Below, piece by piece: positions 49,405-63,223 of a stretch of 64,000 bases of DNA. Below the pieces are notes generated by a model. The model worked only from the letters and a program-made list of their open reading frames with translations. It ran no database searches and had not been told where the DNA came from. Source of the DNA: Perca fluviatilis (taxonomy: Eukaryota > Chordata > Actinopteri > Perciformes > Percidae). The position numbers and the translations under genes are program-made. The stretch spans positions 32,043,434 through 32,107,433 of the forward strand of contig NC_053121.1 of the NCBI RefSeq assembly GCF_010015445.1. Direction: 5' to 3'. Position 1 is the stretch's first letter. Every line of letters begins with the position of its first letter.

Positions 49405-49542
49405 AAGCCGCCTACACATGATCCGCGGTAAAACTGCTCTGGCCTTTCAACGCCAGAAGCAATGATGGCGTATACCTGCGTTGCGCTTCGCCTCTGTGCT
49501 CTGCGCCCTACCTCGTGGTTTTACCTCTTACGTAGGCGGCTT
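49405..49542. mobile_element. Short MITE with 11-bp perfect inverted ends
   Basis: Ends aagccgcctac (49405-49415) and gtaggcggctt (49532-49542) are exact reverse complements. An inner pair, gcggtaaaac and gttttacctc, extends the symmetry. The 138-bp element resembles a short GC-rich fish MITE family. A TTA/TTAA target is possible but not resolved. Confidence 0.7.
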
Positions 49543-52500
49543 AACTGGCTTGCAGGTTTTATGGAAGCTGTAGGCAGTTGCTCGTTGGTCAAAGCAAAAA
49601 GTGGGACCCATCCGGATTCTAACTTGATTATAGTATTATTATATATGGAATTAATGTTGAGTCATGTATTGATCATGCTATATAATGGAGGGTTTTTTTT
49701 TCTTCAAAATATCCTCTGAAAAGTAAACTTGATTGCTTTATACAAGTTTTTCTAAACCTCCAATATCTTCATCTTACACAAAGTTTCCCCAGTTATATTA
49801 TCATGTGTTTTTTTTCTTTCTTTTCATTATTGTGGAAAATGTATATACTCTGGTGGCTCTGACACACACTCTCTCACATACAGTATAGTACGCAAAAAAA
49901 CGCAGTGGTGTCAGGGACTGTGGGATACTCATCTGGCATCCCTTAACTGGCCTGAAAAGTCCTAAATGCTGTGGGGGCTCAACTTCTAACCCCAGGAAAA
50001 CACCAATAGACCCTGTAGGCCAACTTCAAAGGGCCAGCACATCAAACAAAACCGAACGCATAGATGGTCAGCTGGGATAAAAACGAGCATGAACCCTCCC
50101 ATTTGTCAGTCCAATGACTTACACGCATTTTCTCCCCATTAAAACCCGGCATTTTGTCAAGGGAGCGCAGGGGTGGCAGTCAAAACGCGAAGGCTTGCGT
50201 GCACCGCCGGCACACGTCGCAAGGCTGCATGAGCTGCTGATCTGCTGTGCCAGGAAGCGCTCATGCGGAATATAAAATGTTATGTCATGAACAGGGGCTT
50301 GCCCCTTCCCCAAAACAGAATAAAAAAGATTAAGAAAACATCTGTCTATCTGTTTTATTCTCTATCTTTTGCCCCTGTTTATCTCCGTACACCCCTCCCA
50401 CCCCCCTCCCCTTTCCCATCACCCTCCCCCCCCACCCCACTCCCCTCCCCCCTAACCCTGACGCTAGCTTGTCTGAGTGGCCTTTTGCCATGCATTCCTC
50501 CCTTCCCTGTTTGGCCTCTGTCTCAGGAAGTGGCCCAATTAGTGGATAAACACCATGGAGGAGATGGGGAGGAGGGTTTGGGCAACTCCCCCCCCCTTGT
50601 CTATGCCAGTACTCTGCTGGCAAAAAGATGGAGAGAATCTGGAGATCTGTGATGGGGGGGAGGTTAGAGGTGGGGGTTGCAAGCGGAAGACCGACAAATA
50701 AATGAATAATTAAAATTCCCAGGCAAAATGAAAATAATAATGCACACAACAACGCTCAGCTCTGTGAAAGTCACTCCGATTTGTTTCAACAGACAAGTCG
50801 GTCAGGACTAATTAAGAGCCCTATGCTTCATTTGATACTTCCAAATGAGGCAGGATTTGATGTAAACTCTTTTTTTTTTTTTCCATGGCCAAGGTATTTT
50901 ATTGGAAAATATTTTGAGCTGACCGCTTTTTTGCAATTAATTGAATTGATTAAATAAATTGGGGATGAAGTTAATGGCATTTGATTCAACTTTTACTTAA
51001 AAAATCATCATAATCATATCAATCATAAACAACATCTGACATTTTCAGCATACCTGATCCTTTTTGGTGACAATAACCTCTTCCTGTATTGTGTAACCAC
51101 ATGTTGCTGCCAAAATATGATCTGCTGGAAAAGTGACATGAATAATAAATGAAAATAACACATCCTTTTTTTGTCAAAGTGGATTTCCACGTTGGAATTT
51201 GCCTTTCCGTTTTGATTATTCCAATATTGGTTGGGTTTGCCTTAAGTGACATGGTACACATATTTGCAGTTCAAACTATCCGCAGATTGACTAATGCAGA
51301 CTGTCGACATCGTAGCCTCAAGACAGGAAATCTTGATCTGCAAATAGCACTCTTAATTAGGCATGTTGATGATCAACTCAAACCGCATAGTTTATAGTTG
51401 TTTTCCTTGTTTCCTTTACACGAGATGTTCCCTTAGTTTGGATAATCTTTGTGTATAATAATAGATAGATAATCTTTTTTTTTCCAAAATATTTGGTCTT
51501 TGGCACCTCTGTCATATGTGATCACCACAAAAATGCTAAAAAAACTGTGTGTTGCTTCTATCACATTTTTGTGAAACCAAATCTCCTGGTTGTTTGGGAT
51601 TGTGTGGTTTCAGGGTAACAATATGCTGCAGATGTACAGTAATATAATGTCTTCAGGTTTATATTAACTCCTCTTTTCCTTAGATTGCAGTGAAATGCTT
51701 TTTGGCATTTAGTAAAGTGTGATTTACAGGTGACACTAACTGGTATGTGCACATGGCTAACTTCAGGAAGCACTTAGTTTGACATATGACATTCCCATGA
51801 CCCCAAGGAAAAAAAAACTTGAATCTGTTTAGTATGTGAAAAGTCAAACTTGATTACTTTAAACAAGTAGATTTGCATTACAGCCCTGGTGTTTTTCACT
51901 TTGAAGTAAATAAGATTTTATGGCTTCAATTATAGAAACAAATGACGTAATAAGAGATCTTCCTTTTGCAATGTAAAAACCTTGCATTCTTGACTCTAGT
52001 ACATTGACTTATTCTTATCTTGTTTTATCATACAGACAGTGGAAAATTCTTGAAATCAGTTGTTTCAATTGAAAATAGGTTCAAGTATTCTTACTGCATT
52101 AGCAAACTTTTTCCTTTTATTATTTTTAAGAAAACAAGGATTTTTAGGATTCGCTTATAGACAATAACTTGATAAGGCAATGCTTTGCAGTATACACATA
52201 CAGGAAAATTAGCTTTCAGCAGAACCAAATCACCATTAGTGTGGATGGGTCCTTGGCAGGGCACTTACTGGTTAGAAGATTTAAGTTAAGACTTAAGTTC
52301 TGTATTTGAGTTCCACTGTGAAATGTAGTCAGCCCTACACAAGCAGTCAAGATTCATATAGTATAATTCTTTGCTGTACAAGCCACTGAGACGGCATGCC
52401 ATCCAAATTGAATTAAAGCAGTACTTCTCTTGTCTGTCCTCTCTCTCTGACTAAACTCAGTAATTTGATTGACTGAGCTGCCCCCCCCTTGCCATATTAC

Positions 52501-54167
52501 AGTTATTTCAACTGGCAAATATGTACTCTGCATTCCACCTCCATATGGAGTGGCACAGTCACTTAACCAACGGTGCAATTACCGTCCCTATATGCCCAAA
52601 CACAGTTGGAACCGATGGTTAGATAAACAAATGTTACCCGATAGGCACAAATTATAGATGTATGGTCAAATTATAGATACATGGACTACTTTCAGTTTTT
52701 CGGGGGAAACATTTGTGAAGCTGTATTTTAATCAGGGTTTTAATACTGATGTGTGTTGTTGCCAGCATGTCTGAAAATGTTTGCATTCTTATTGAGATAG
52801 CAGAGAAGAGGCCCTGTCAGGATATGTGTTTTCATTTTTTGAGAGTGTTTGTGGAGCAGAGCAGTATACCATATGGCTGTCAATGTGGATGAATTACTGT
52901 AAGCGGTCCCTCAGAGAAGTACTGAGATGCAGAAGATAACTGGAAAAGCAGTTTGCATGCTCCTCTTAACACAGTGCACACCTTTGACTGAGGACTTTTT
53001 TTTGCAGTGGAACGACAAAAAAAGTTATGTTATTTTGCTCTGGGACCTGTGTGTGGACAGAGGCGATCCAGGGAAAAAGTCACCTTCTAATCTGCTACAA
53101 AGATACAGAAGAAAATGTCTTAAACAGCTCATAATAATCATATTCTTACTAAGGATATCCTGCTGAAGAAATACAGTTTCTTTGATGAAAGTGCACAGTC
53201 GGTGTAAATAGAGATACAGTATTCAAATGAACAGGCACTTTGAGGTGTTTGCATGAAATATGTTCAGTGTGCTGACACTACAGAGCGGAAATGCTTTCAT
53301 GAATGCGAGTGGTTTGATAGATGAAGATATCTGAGCCACTTATGGCACCTTGTGGCCTTCAGGGACTGACGGAGGGAGGGTTAAAAAGAGGGAGAAGGTG
53401 CGTTTGAGGGTGTCAATGAAACTTAACAACCCACATGATATAAGACAGTAAGTATTATATTATCTAAATTGCAAGAATGCCAGGCTTGAATCAAGATCTC
53501 CCAAATTACACATCACAGTGTTTGGTACATAAATAGTCATTTCCGCACTGAGACCAAAAAAAGAAAAGAAAAAAATCATGCCTCCCACTGAAAATGGGAT
53601 TCCTAGTGTAAAAGTCGAGCTATTTATGGTATGCACCACTTTCCGCCCGAGAAATATTTTTTCTCTTTTTCTTGACAGACAGTAAAAGCCACCTCCAGTC
53701 GAACTGCGAGCCAAGATTAAGTTTGACAGGCAAATAGCCGCTCTTAAGACTGTGAAGGCTCGTCTGTTGTCAGAGCAGGAGTTGGAACCTCATGTGCACA
53801 CATTGTATTCCCCGGATTGAGAGATTTACGGGCCCTGAAGTGCAGTGGAGTTAGAGTACGGTGGGGCAAGGGCCTCAGACAGAGAGAGGCAGGCTGGGTC
53901 CTGGGTTAGGGGCTCTAAAAAGGTTGTAGGTTATAAATACTTGACAGCGCAGTAAAGCTGTCACACTCTTCCTGAAGCAAGCATGCGCTCAAATATGAAC
54001 GCACACTCATGTATATACACACACGAGCCATCCTGAGGCCCAACCTCCTCATCTTTCTATCCCTCCCTATTTGCCTACTTTCCAAGCAGCACTTTACTTC
54101 CTGTGTTAAGAGGAAGTTGGGTGGCTGTCTATGACATTATATAGCAGGCTTTATTGTGCTTGCTCTG

Positions 54168-54170
<3 letters not shown>

Positions 54171-54263
<93 letters not shown>

Positions 54264-54292
54264 TGTGTTTGTGTGTGTTTGTGTGTGTGTGT
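54171..54292. repeat. (GT)n microsatellite, about 122 bp
   Basis: Pure GT to 54260, then GT with interspersed ttgtgtg variants. Confidence 0.97.
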
Positions 54293-55089
54293 ACAGTAGG
54301 TGTGCATGTTTTGGAATGACATTCATTTACGGTGAAATCAGATATTTGCAGTAAAAATGCCATTTAGTTACTCGTGACTTTTAATAGCCTCTGGGTAAAA
54401 CCAAATAAATGTCTTAGACAGGTCCCTGTGATGAACTGAAAGAGAGTCAGTTTTTTTTTATTATTCTTATAATTGTGGCCATTGTGACTTTCAATGCTAA
54501 CTTTACACTTGCCACCTCCATTGTAAATAGTAAAATTTTATGTTTTAATTGTTGTTAAATCTTGCCCCTTTGTTTTACCAAAGTCACGTTCCCCGAATCT
54601 CTAGTAAGCATTACCTATAGCTAAAATAGACACAATAATGAGACCCAGGCTGAATAATACCATCATTCTCTCAGCTTGGGTTTGGCATGATGCAAGTTAC
54701 AGGCTTAGAGTCTAATGCACTCATGATTATTTAAACGTGATTGAAAACAAACCGTACAGAAGAAATTCATTCTTAGTTCCTCCTCAGGATCAAATGTTTT
54801 TTTGTTTTTATTTTGTAATATTTTAAGTTTGTAGTTTATGTATGTATTATGTAGTTTTTTATGCTAACTTTTCATGCAAAATGTAAATATTCAACTCTCT
54901 AAACACATAAATGACCTTTGATGATGATGAGTACTAGACAGTAATACTCAAGCACAAAGCAGGTGCTCTTTCTTCCTCAGAGTCAAAAGCATAATGGTAA
55001 TGTTAATGCTAACATTGTCTCCAGACTCACAGAGTGAGGCAGAAAATTGACAGTTGAACCTCTAGTGTCTCGTGTATGAGAAGGCATGT

Positions 55090-55148
<59 letters not shown>
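55090..55148. repeat. (CA)n microsatellite
   Basis: Perfect CA run of about 58 bp. Confidence 0.97.
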
Positions 55149-55152
<4 letters not shown>

Positions 55153-55820
55153 ATCATAATAAACAGACCACTGCCCTTACCTGACACACTCGCATACCTG
55201 CGTGGCCCTCTACCCAGCACATGCAGGTTGGCTGTTGCTGATGCTTAACAGTGATAGCTTTAATATCTGTTGTTTGAGAAAAGAGGTGGACTTACAACAT
55301 CCTGACCCTAACAAAGGCCTTTTTTTCAACCCTATAACATACCAGTACCTGCATTGAAGTGTGAAAGGAGCTTAATCACGGTGAGCACTGGATGTTGAGG
55401 CCCTGATTCCTCTCTCTTTGAAAGCTCAGGAACATGGGCCCATTTTTCTTCATTGTTTTGTCATGTTTTTTTTTCTTCCTTTCTTTTCTTTTATTATTAT
55501 GATTTTACAAAAAGTTGCTAGAACAGGAGAAAGGGTACCGACTGAGGGTATCACCTCACCCTGACTGTGGCTCTGTGAGTTTCCCATGAAAAGAAACTGA
55601 TAAGAAATCTCAGTTTGTTTCTGTAGTTTGTCATCACTATATTGATAATGTGAAGACACTGAATAGATAACTAGAAGACTTGTCTTTTGGGGGGGGGGCA
55701 CTGGTTTGTTTGTATTTCTTTAAACCGATCACAACCAATCCAAACAAAAGTGGATAGCGGAGTTAGCAGAAGGGGAGGGACATCACACACCAGATGTCCG
55801 GCTTTATCCCAGCAATGTAC

Positions 55821-56220
55821 ATGGGCGATATGGCCAATATCTTCTAGGTCATTTCATATCTCCATAACGATTTACATATCACGATATAACATGTTTTCTG
55901 GTAATTCAATAAATGAATAGTCTATAAAATGAAATATAACCCCTAACCCTACATGGCAAAACCTCTCTTTGTATACTCTGTGTGAATTAAATCCTTGACA
56001 AATGAAAAGTACCGAGCATTTTCTCATTTCTTAAGAACCTTAGTGCAAAATGAACACCATTTCCAAGGATCAGAACGTAAAGACTCGTCCAAATGATGCA
56101 AATATTGCCGTAATGCGGGTTGGCTGCTGGTTTTTCAACATCGCAATAGAAAGGATATAGAAAAATATGTACGATAGACATTTTTACATTGTTTTGACGA
56201 TACATATCGTCATATCGTAG
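55821..56220. mobile_element. Probable MITE, 'gggcgatatgg' family
   Basis: The left end atgggcgatatggccaatat and a right end with gacgatacatatcgtcatat and cgtag have sub-terminal atatcg motifs in opposite orientations, as in a repeated fish family. No exact target duplication was seen. Confidence 0.45.
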
Positions 56221-57439
56221 ATACGACTCCCTATTTGACTTCTTAAGGGTGCAGTTTGGGTACTGCAACTAATTATCTTCAATATATCAGAAAACCAAGG
56301 TGTTTTAATCAAATAACTTGGTGTCGGACTAACTGTTCAAGTCCCCCAAATATTCAGTTTATAATAATATAAAATGATTAATCGATTATCAAAACTGTAG
56401 CCAAGTAATTTTCTTCTGATCGACTAATCGATCAACTACCAGTCATTTTAATAAGCAAATGCGTCACTGTACCACATTTACTGGGGCACGTGCCCCATTG
56501 TTGATCTGTTGTGCCCCAGTAAAATCTCATGTGTGAGTTTACACAAGTGCCTATGGGGGAAAATATCTTCTTTTTTTTTTAAATACACAATGTCAAATCA
56601 ACACAGTTTAACCAGACGTGCACCTTGCGGTCTGGTGTTGCCGTATCCACCGGGTCCATGGTCCACCCGCAGACACCAGTACACTACTGTAGCTGCGCTA
56701 CTTTTCACTGGGCTCGGGCTCCTGTTCACCTTGCCCGTCTTTATTTCTCTAGAGTGACCCGTCCTCTATACATAATCCCACTTATTACGCGGCCACAAAG
56801 TAACAGTTGTAACTCGGTGGCCAAACTTCCTTACGTTGTCTTGACAAGTCTTTTTAGACATTAACCAAAGCATTAATCATGACTCCAAACATTAGCGGAG
56901 GTACCATGGAGATGCGTTCACGGTCTAGTCCGTAAGAATTACTATTTGGCAAAGTTAAATTGTAACGATATCATATGATCAAATGTAATCTTGTGAAATG
57001 TAGTTTTGGGCGAGAAAAATAAATAAATACAGTTATTCAATGAGATAAGGAGAGGTTTTTATATGAGCTTGAAATAAATAGAGGGAATTATGACCTGTTG
57101 AACTTCCTAACAAAGAGGAGCAGAGTGCAGTTGGGGGAGGAACAGAAGAGATGAATGACTCGTACAATAGTTGAATGCAATAACTAGGTCCTCTGTCAGT
57201 CGTTGTCTGTAAAGATGTCCGGAAAGGCTTTCCCTCTTGGAGATATTTTTGTATCACAAAGTAGCATACATTTCCTATATGTTTGTTATTGCATTTTCCG
57301 TTCATTGTTATTATTGCAGAATAAGCCCAGTTGTTTCAGTTTCAGCAGCAGAATACAAATGGCAGGAATAGTGGGCAAGGGCAGTATGCATAGCACATTT
57401 CATACACAAAGTAGGCATTTAGAATTTGTTAAGCATGCC

Positions 57440-57745
57440 AACTTCACACTAGTAGAGCCTTTGAGGCTATGGCACCCAGACTCTGGAATGCTCTACCAAC
57501 CAGCATTATGTTTGTTGAGAATGTGGACTTGGTTTTAAAGGACAAGTGAAGACTCACTTGTTCAGGCTAGCTTTTGGGTAGCCTATGTCTTTTATTTATT
57601 GATAATTGTATCCGTTGTATTTGTATTTTATTCTATTGACTATTTTTACCATGTTTTTATTGTCTATGCACATTGTAAAGCACTTTGTGACTTTGTCTGT
57701 GAAAAGCGCTGTTTAAATAAAATGTACTTACTTACTTACTTACAC
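57440..57745 (+). mobile_element. LINE 3' end with (CTTA)n tail
   Basis: The plus-strand frame AMAPRLWNALPTSI (from about 57466) and, after a +1 shift, VKTHLFRLAFG is the C-terminal end typical of L2/Rex-type fish LINE reverse transcriptases (a RLWNSLPxSIR block followed by KTHLFRLAF). It is followed by a 3' UTR with attgtaaagcactttgtgac and aaaagcgctgtttaaataaa, then a tail of tandem ctta units (57727-57743). It is severely 5'-truncated and frameshifted. Confidence 0.75.
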
Positions 57746-58872
57746 AGTGATTGCCCAGGTTAGCGGAGGTGTACCCAACTGCTTCCATCACTTCTTGTGT
57801 GTGCAACTAAGTGCAGCACCAGGAATGCCTTTGAGGAGAGACTGTCCAAAGGTGTGCACCTTTATCCTCATTTGTTCAATTCATAGTGCCTCACCCCTCA
57901 TTAGGAAGACTTTTAGCCCCGTCTTTGAGTGTGGCTGTCCTGAACAGCTATGAAAACTTGCCTTTACACGCAGTCGGACGACACTCTGTATGAACCAGTT
58001 CATTTTAAGCAAAATTGTCTTTACCCCTGAGTTACTACTTTATAAAAACAACCACATCTGGTTTCTCTTGCCGAGAAAGTACAGCATGTTGTTTACAAAG
58101 GAGAGTGGATAAAAAGATAAATTTGACTTCCTTTGCATTCCACTGACTCTTATTTCCTGTTTATTATAGGTGAGAAATTACTATTTGGCAACTTTGGGAA
58201 ATATTTGATTGTAGCAGTCAAGTCAGCCACTTTCGTTGTTGATAGCTCTGCTCTGAAAATCATTTGGTTGATTAAAAGCAAAAGTGACTTTCTAGACGTA
58301 CAGACAAAAAAAATGGTTCTGGTCCTGCTGAAATTTATGTCTGCATGTTTAAGTGATGTCAGGCAAAAAAATAAATAAATCCTATGTGAAAACATCAGCC
58401 TTCAGACAAACGTCTTGTTGAGTTATTGCTTCTTTATTGAGTTATTGCTGTTTTGCAAAAAGTCACACATTAGCTTCACCAGCATTTACTTCAAAAGGTC
58501 AGAAACCCAAATATGAGAATGCACCCACATGTTTGATTAGGACTTGTTTTAAAATCAAACAAAGAGGACCTTGTACCTAAGCCAATGTGCCTCTCATGTT
58601 TTATCACTGTAAGGACTGAAAGCTATAACAAGATATAGGCCTGAAGTGATGTCTCAGCCATATACTGAAACCAAGAAGGTTTTCTTTTACTGAAATATCT
58701 AAAATATCAGGCCAAAACATATAAGCAAGATCTTCTGTTTCACCTTGTTTTATTTAATACAACGTTTGCATGACCCTGCACAGTTTGTGCTAAATCCCAA
58801 GGTTATGTGGAACCCAGCCTAAACACAAAGCAGTATTTTAAGTATGTAAAGTGTGAAGATCATTCTTGGGAG

Positions 58873-59129
<257 letters not shown>

Positions 59130-59510
59130 TTTTTATCAGATAATATGATATATAGAGGCTCAGCCAGACTGGTGGCTGTACACAGTGAATTGAAGGTGAA
59201 GGTTTGTAAGCCATTAAAGTGTCAGCTGCTGGAGCAGAGATAGAAGAGAAATCTTCATTAATCAATATGTCATGTTGTTTTAATAGAAAGTTTTCCAGCC
59301 TTTGCTGTGTTGAGTAAGCTGTAACCCCAGAGGACATACAATGTGTATGTAAAAGTTGAGTATTAACATTGAGAAACATTAAGAAAGCTCTACATGGGTC
59401 ACACATTTGATACACAAGATAAACCACAAACTCACAAACCTTTTCTCTATTTACTTTTTTTTTAATTCTGTCTTTCCCATTCTTCCCTTTTTTCTCTTAT
59501 TCTTAGAAGA

Positions 59511-59536
59511 CACACACACACACACACACACACACA
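59511..59536. repeat. (CA)n microsatellite
   Basis: Perfect CA run followed by a GA-rich stretch. Confidence 0.95.
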
Positions 59537-62500
59537 AGAGAGAAAGAGAAAGAAGTGAGGTGTTACTGGTTGAGAGGAACATGTACATGCAGCTCCTGGT
59601 CTGAATAGCACTTCCTGGCGTGTGAAAGGCGACCTGAGGAGGGAGGGGAGGGATGAAGGGAGTGAGTGGTGGGGGTGGGGGGGGGGGCACCTCCTCCTCC
59701 CTCCTCCTCCTTTACCTCCTTCCACCTACCGCTGAAAGCCTTGTTTGCCATTCTTGCGAGTACCTCTCTGAAAGGGGGTCGCAGAGGGAGGGATGGAAGG
59801 GGGTTTGACAATGAGACGAGTAGGACCACATCCGTGTTTGCCAGGTGTTCCTTTTGTGATCCTCACCTTGCACTCAGGCATGGAGAGTGAAACAGAGGGA
59901 CAGAGAGGAAGGAATATACCAAGAGAAAGGTGGAGAGAGATAGGGAAGGGGGAGCGCAAAGGAGTGTGTTTAGGGAGGCATGGAGATACAACACACACAC
60001 CACACACGTACACACACACATGCAAGAAAGAGAGGCAGGGAGGGGGAAAAGCCCCTAGATCCCACCATTCTTTCACAGAGATAATCTGCAGGAAAGGTGC
60101 TGCGAACACAAGGTGTGTATGCGTGTGCGTGTGCATGTGTGTGCATGCGTGCACACACATTTTTCTCTGTGGGTGTGTGCTGCCTCATATTTATTCAGCG
60201 CAGGTTCATGGCTTTTATGCACGCTATTATGCTCCAGTGATAAAACGCTTTTCCACAGCCCATCAACAATGCCTTATCAAAGCCCTAATCACAACCCAGA
60301 CTGCAACAGCCTGCTAAACCTGAACGCACACTGACTACGTGATAACGCCGCTTTCCAGTCCTTCACATGAAGACCCCCCAAGTCAAATCATCTCAAACTT
60401 TATGTATTACTGTAAATGCTATTACCAAACAGGCTTATCACTTTTAACTTCTTAACTACACTACAGAGGACATCCATGTAGATAATGGACACAAATTAGA
60501 CCGGGGACCCTCATCTGAGAAAGTTTTGCCCGAAAGATGCTTATCTCAGAAGACTTTTGCTCTTAGAATGGATTTTACACAAAATTGCAAGCAGATGGCA
60601 GCCAGCAAAGAAGTTTTTGTGATTGATGCACTGCTGCAGCACTGTTCTCACCAGCCTTAAGAGGAATTGTTTGTGTAATCTTGTAGCACTAATGCTGGGT
60701 AGTTGCAGTAATAGGGGGACTGTATTGTCCAAATTGGGGGTTCTCATGGGCCTCTAAAACGGCGCCTAAAGCTTACTTGACTGGTGAAGGTTCTGCTTTT
60801 TGCTGAACACATTTTGATATTCACCTTGATTGCCCAACCTCTTTTTCCACAACTAAAATTTAGAACCAGTTGTTACTTTTCCCCAACAAATGTCATGGAA
60901 ATGTGCATATAGGCAAGAAGACAAACTACTACCATAACTTCCTCAGGTATAGATAATAAAGTCTAATCTCATTTGCCATTAACCTACTATCATTCCTACT
61001 GAATGAACACTTTCGTTTTTCATGCCTGTGTAGTACAGTTGGTCTTTTCATAAAGTTATTTTGAATACACACTTAGGTGAATTAGTAGCTCCAAATCTGA
61101 CCTTAGGTGAAGTAGCAGAGGCTTGTTGTTTGAATGCCAATGACTTTCAGTTCGTGGTTTGTTATTTCTGAGATTAAGCAGTTGACAGCATGCGAATAGA
61201 CCAGTTTATCTATCTTTAGAAACTGAGGGTTGTTGTTTTATTGCCAAAGGGAATCACCTAGATCTGGAGTTGTTACACAACCAAAGGTGTGGTTAGGTTG
61301 TGAATTTCTTACAGTGCAGACGTGACAGAAATGGACGAGTTCTTCTCTTTTCATTAACTTTTTTTTTTTGCATCTATTCGATGCACAGATGAACTGAAAA
61401 ACTTTGCTCTTGGCATTTGATAGCCTACTTTTTGGTGGTTCTCTTCTTCCACTGTTATACAAGCAAAAGACATTGCATACGCAAGACGTGAGTCATGAAA
61501 ATTTAACCTTGGTGCCAAAACACTTTCTCCGTATTATTTCTTTGCTATTTTTAAAGATGCAACACACTGCTGTGTTGGTCTATGTATATAGTTTTTCTTT
61601 TAGGATTATGGGTATAAAGGGCAAAATTCAAAGAGCTTATTCGTGAATAAGGTGCAGAAGTATCTGACGACAAAGTTTTAATACGGAGCACCTGATTTCC
61701 AATGCAGAAGAGCTTAACTGTTCATGTAAAGCCAAGTTTCAATTAATAAAAACAAAGTGAAGGAAAAACAAACATAATTGGAGTCACACAACCTAAACAC
61801 AGTAGCCGCAAGATTATGCCTTGTTCTAAACCACTGTGACTAAGTCTGAATGTGTCCGCAGCACCATTCATGTCTAGTAGTCCTGGAGAGCATGATTCAA
61901 TTACAGGCAGCTTACTGTAAGACAAATACAGAAATAGACTGGTGGGCGGTGTTGTGTTTCACTTCGCGTACCCAAGGTCAGGAGACTGTAAAATAATATC
62001 CCCTTGTAAAAGGAAGGATATATGTCTCTGCAAACAGGGCGTTGCTGAGTTGACTGAATAGATAGGACTGTGTATAATGCAATTATTACTTTGAGATCTC
62101 TAAATGCCTCCTGTCGATGGGTCAGCTCTGTTTGTTTGTTTGTTTGATTTTATGTCGGCATCATGCGTTTGGGGTGCCCAACCCACATAAGCCTACAAAG
62201 CACCTATACATCATGCTGCAATATTCCTACACTACTACACAAAGTACACTTTGTAATTCCCCGATTGTACAGCTAGAACAACTGTAATCTTGTTCATCTG
62301 TAGTCCATAGGACATTAAATATTTGCCTTATGTGCTGGGCATAGTTTACAACTTTTCTTTAAATTCTAGTTATAATACTGTAGCTGGGTTTTGGTACTAA
62401 AATTTGTTATATAAAAATATAAAATTTTGTTATAACTTACTTTGAGGAATATAAACAAAAGAAGCAGAACTTCTCAATTGTTAAATGTTGTCTAAACTTA

Positions 62501-62555
62501 AGGACCTGTACAATAATTTTGCCCATATAAAATACAGTCTAGCTTTGCAAAATTA

Positions 62556-63223
62556 CAGGGGTTTGCATTTCTCCCTTATAAGACGATCCAACACGTATCT
62601 AAATACATGGGCTACGATACGGTTCAGGAACGATACATTATATTGTGGAATGATTCAGTGCGATTCGATTCAATGTTATATCGATTCAGTGCAATTCGAT
62701 GAGATATGATTCAGTCTGATAGATACAGTTACTATTTGTTTAATGTAAACACATTCCAATTATAAATTAAAAGAAGCCAATTCTACAAAAGAAGCATTTT
62801 ACCTTTAAATAAATATATATTTTGTAAAAGGGACCAGGGAATAGCAAAGCTAGGACATGCTAATAGTATAACTTCAACTTAATTAGCTAGCCACTTATAA
62901 CCAAATAACAATCACATTAGCTCCATATTAAATGAAGAGACAGTAACTCAAACATAGGTCCACGTTACACAGCCATTGTGAGCATTCCAAATAATCATAT
63001 ACAGTATTACGAGAGTACAAATGTGAACAATACTGTTGTGAGCATTAGCATGCAGCTAGTGGACTTTTATGTTAATAGAACTGAACATCTTAGAACATAT
63101 GTATATATATATATATAGATCTTGGTCCATTTAGATCGATCCAGGGGTCCTTGTATCGATGTAGTCATATATGTAATAATACAACCGGATACCGATTCGT
63201 ATGGGTGAATCTTTACACCCCTA
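62556..63223. mobile_element. hAT-type MITE, 668 bp, with 8-bp target duplication
   Basis: The exact direct repeat caaaatta lies at 62548-62555 and 63224-63231. Left end caggggtttgcatttctccc and right end gggtgaatctttacacccct (then a) are imperfect inverted repeats. Sub-terminal cgattcga/cgatac motifs are clustered at both ends (about 62610-62720 and 63130-63200). It is AT-rich and non-coding inside, with a short AT run at 63100-63117. Confidence 0.65.

Noticed and set aside
52240..52640. Possible degenerate SINE (ccttggcagggcacttact)
   Set aside because: Only one short phrase matches. No A box, B box or tail could be placed.
59793..60317. 174-codon plus-strand open reading
   Set aside because: Low-complexity Arg/Gly/Glu and His-Thr/Cys-Val stretches from GA- and CA-rich DNA, with no recognisable domain or splice context.
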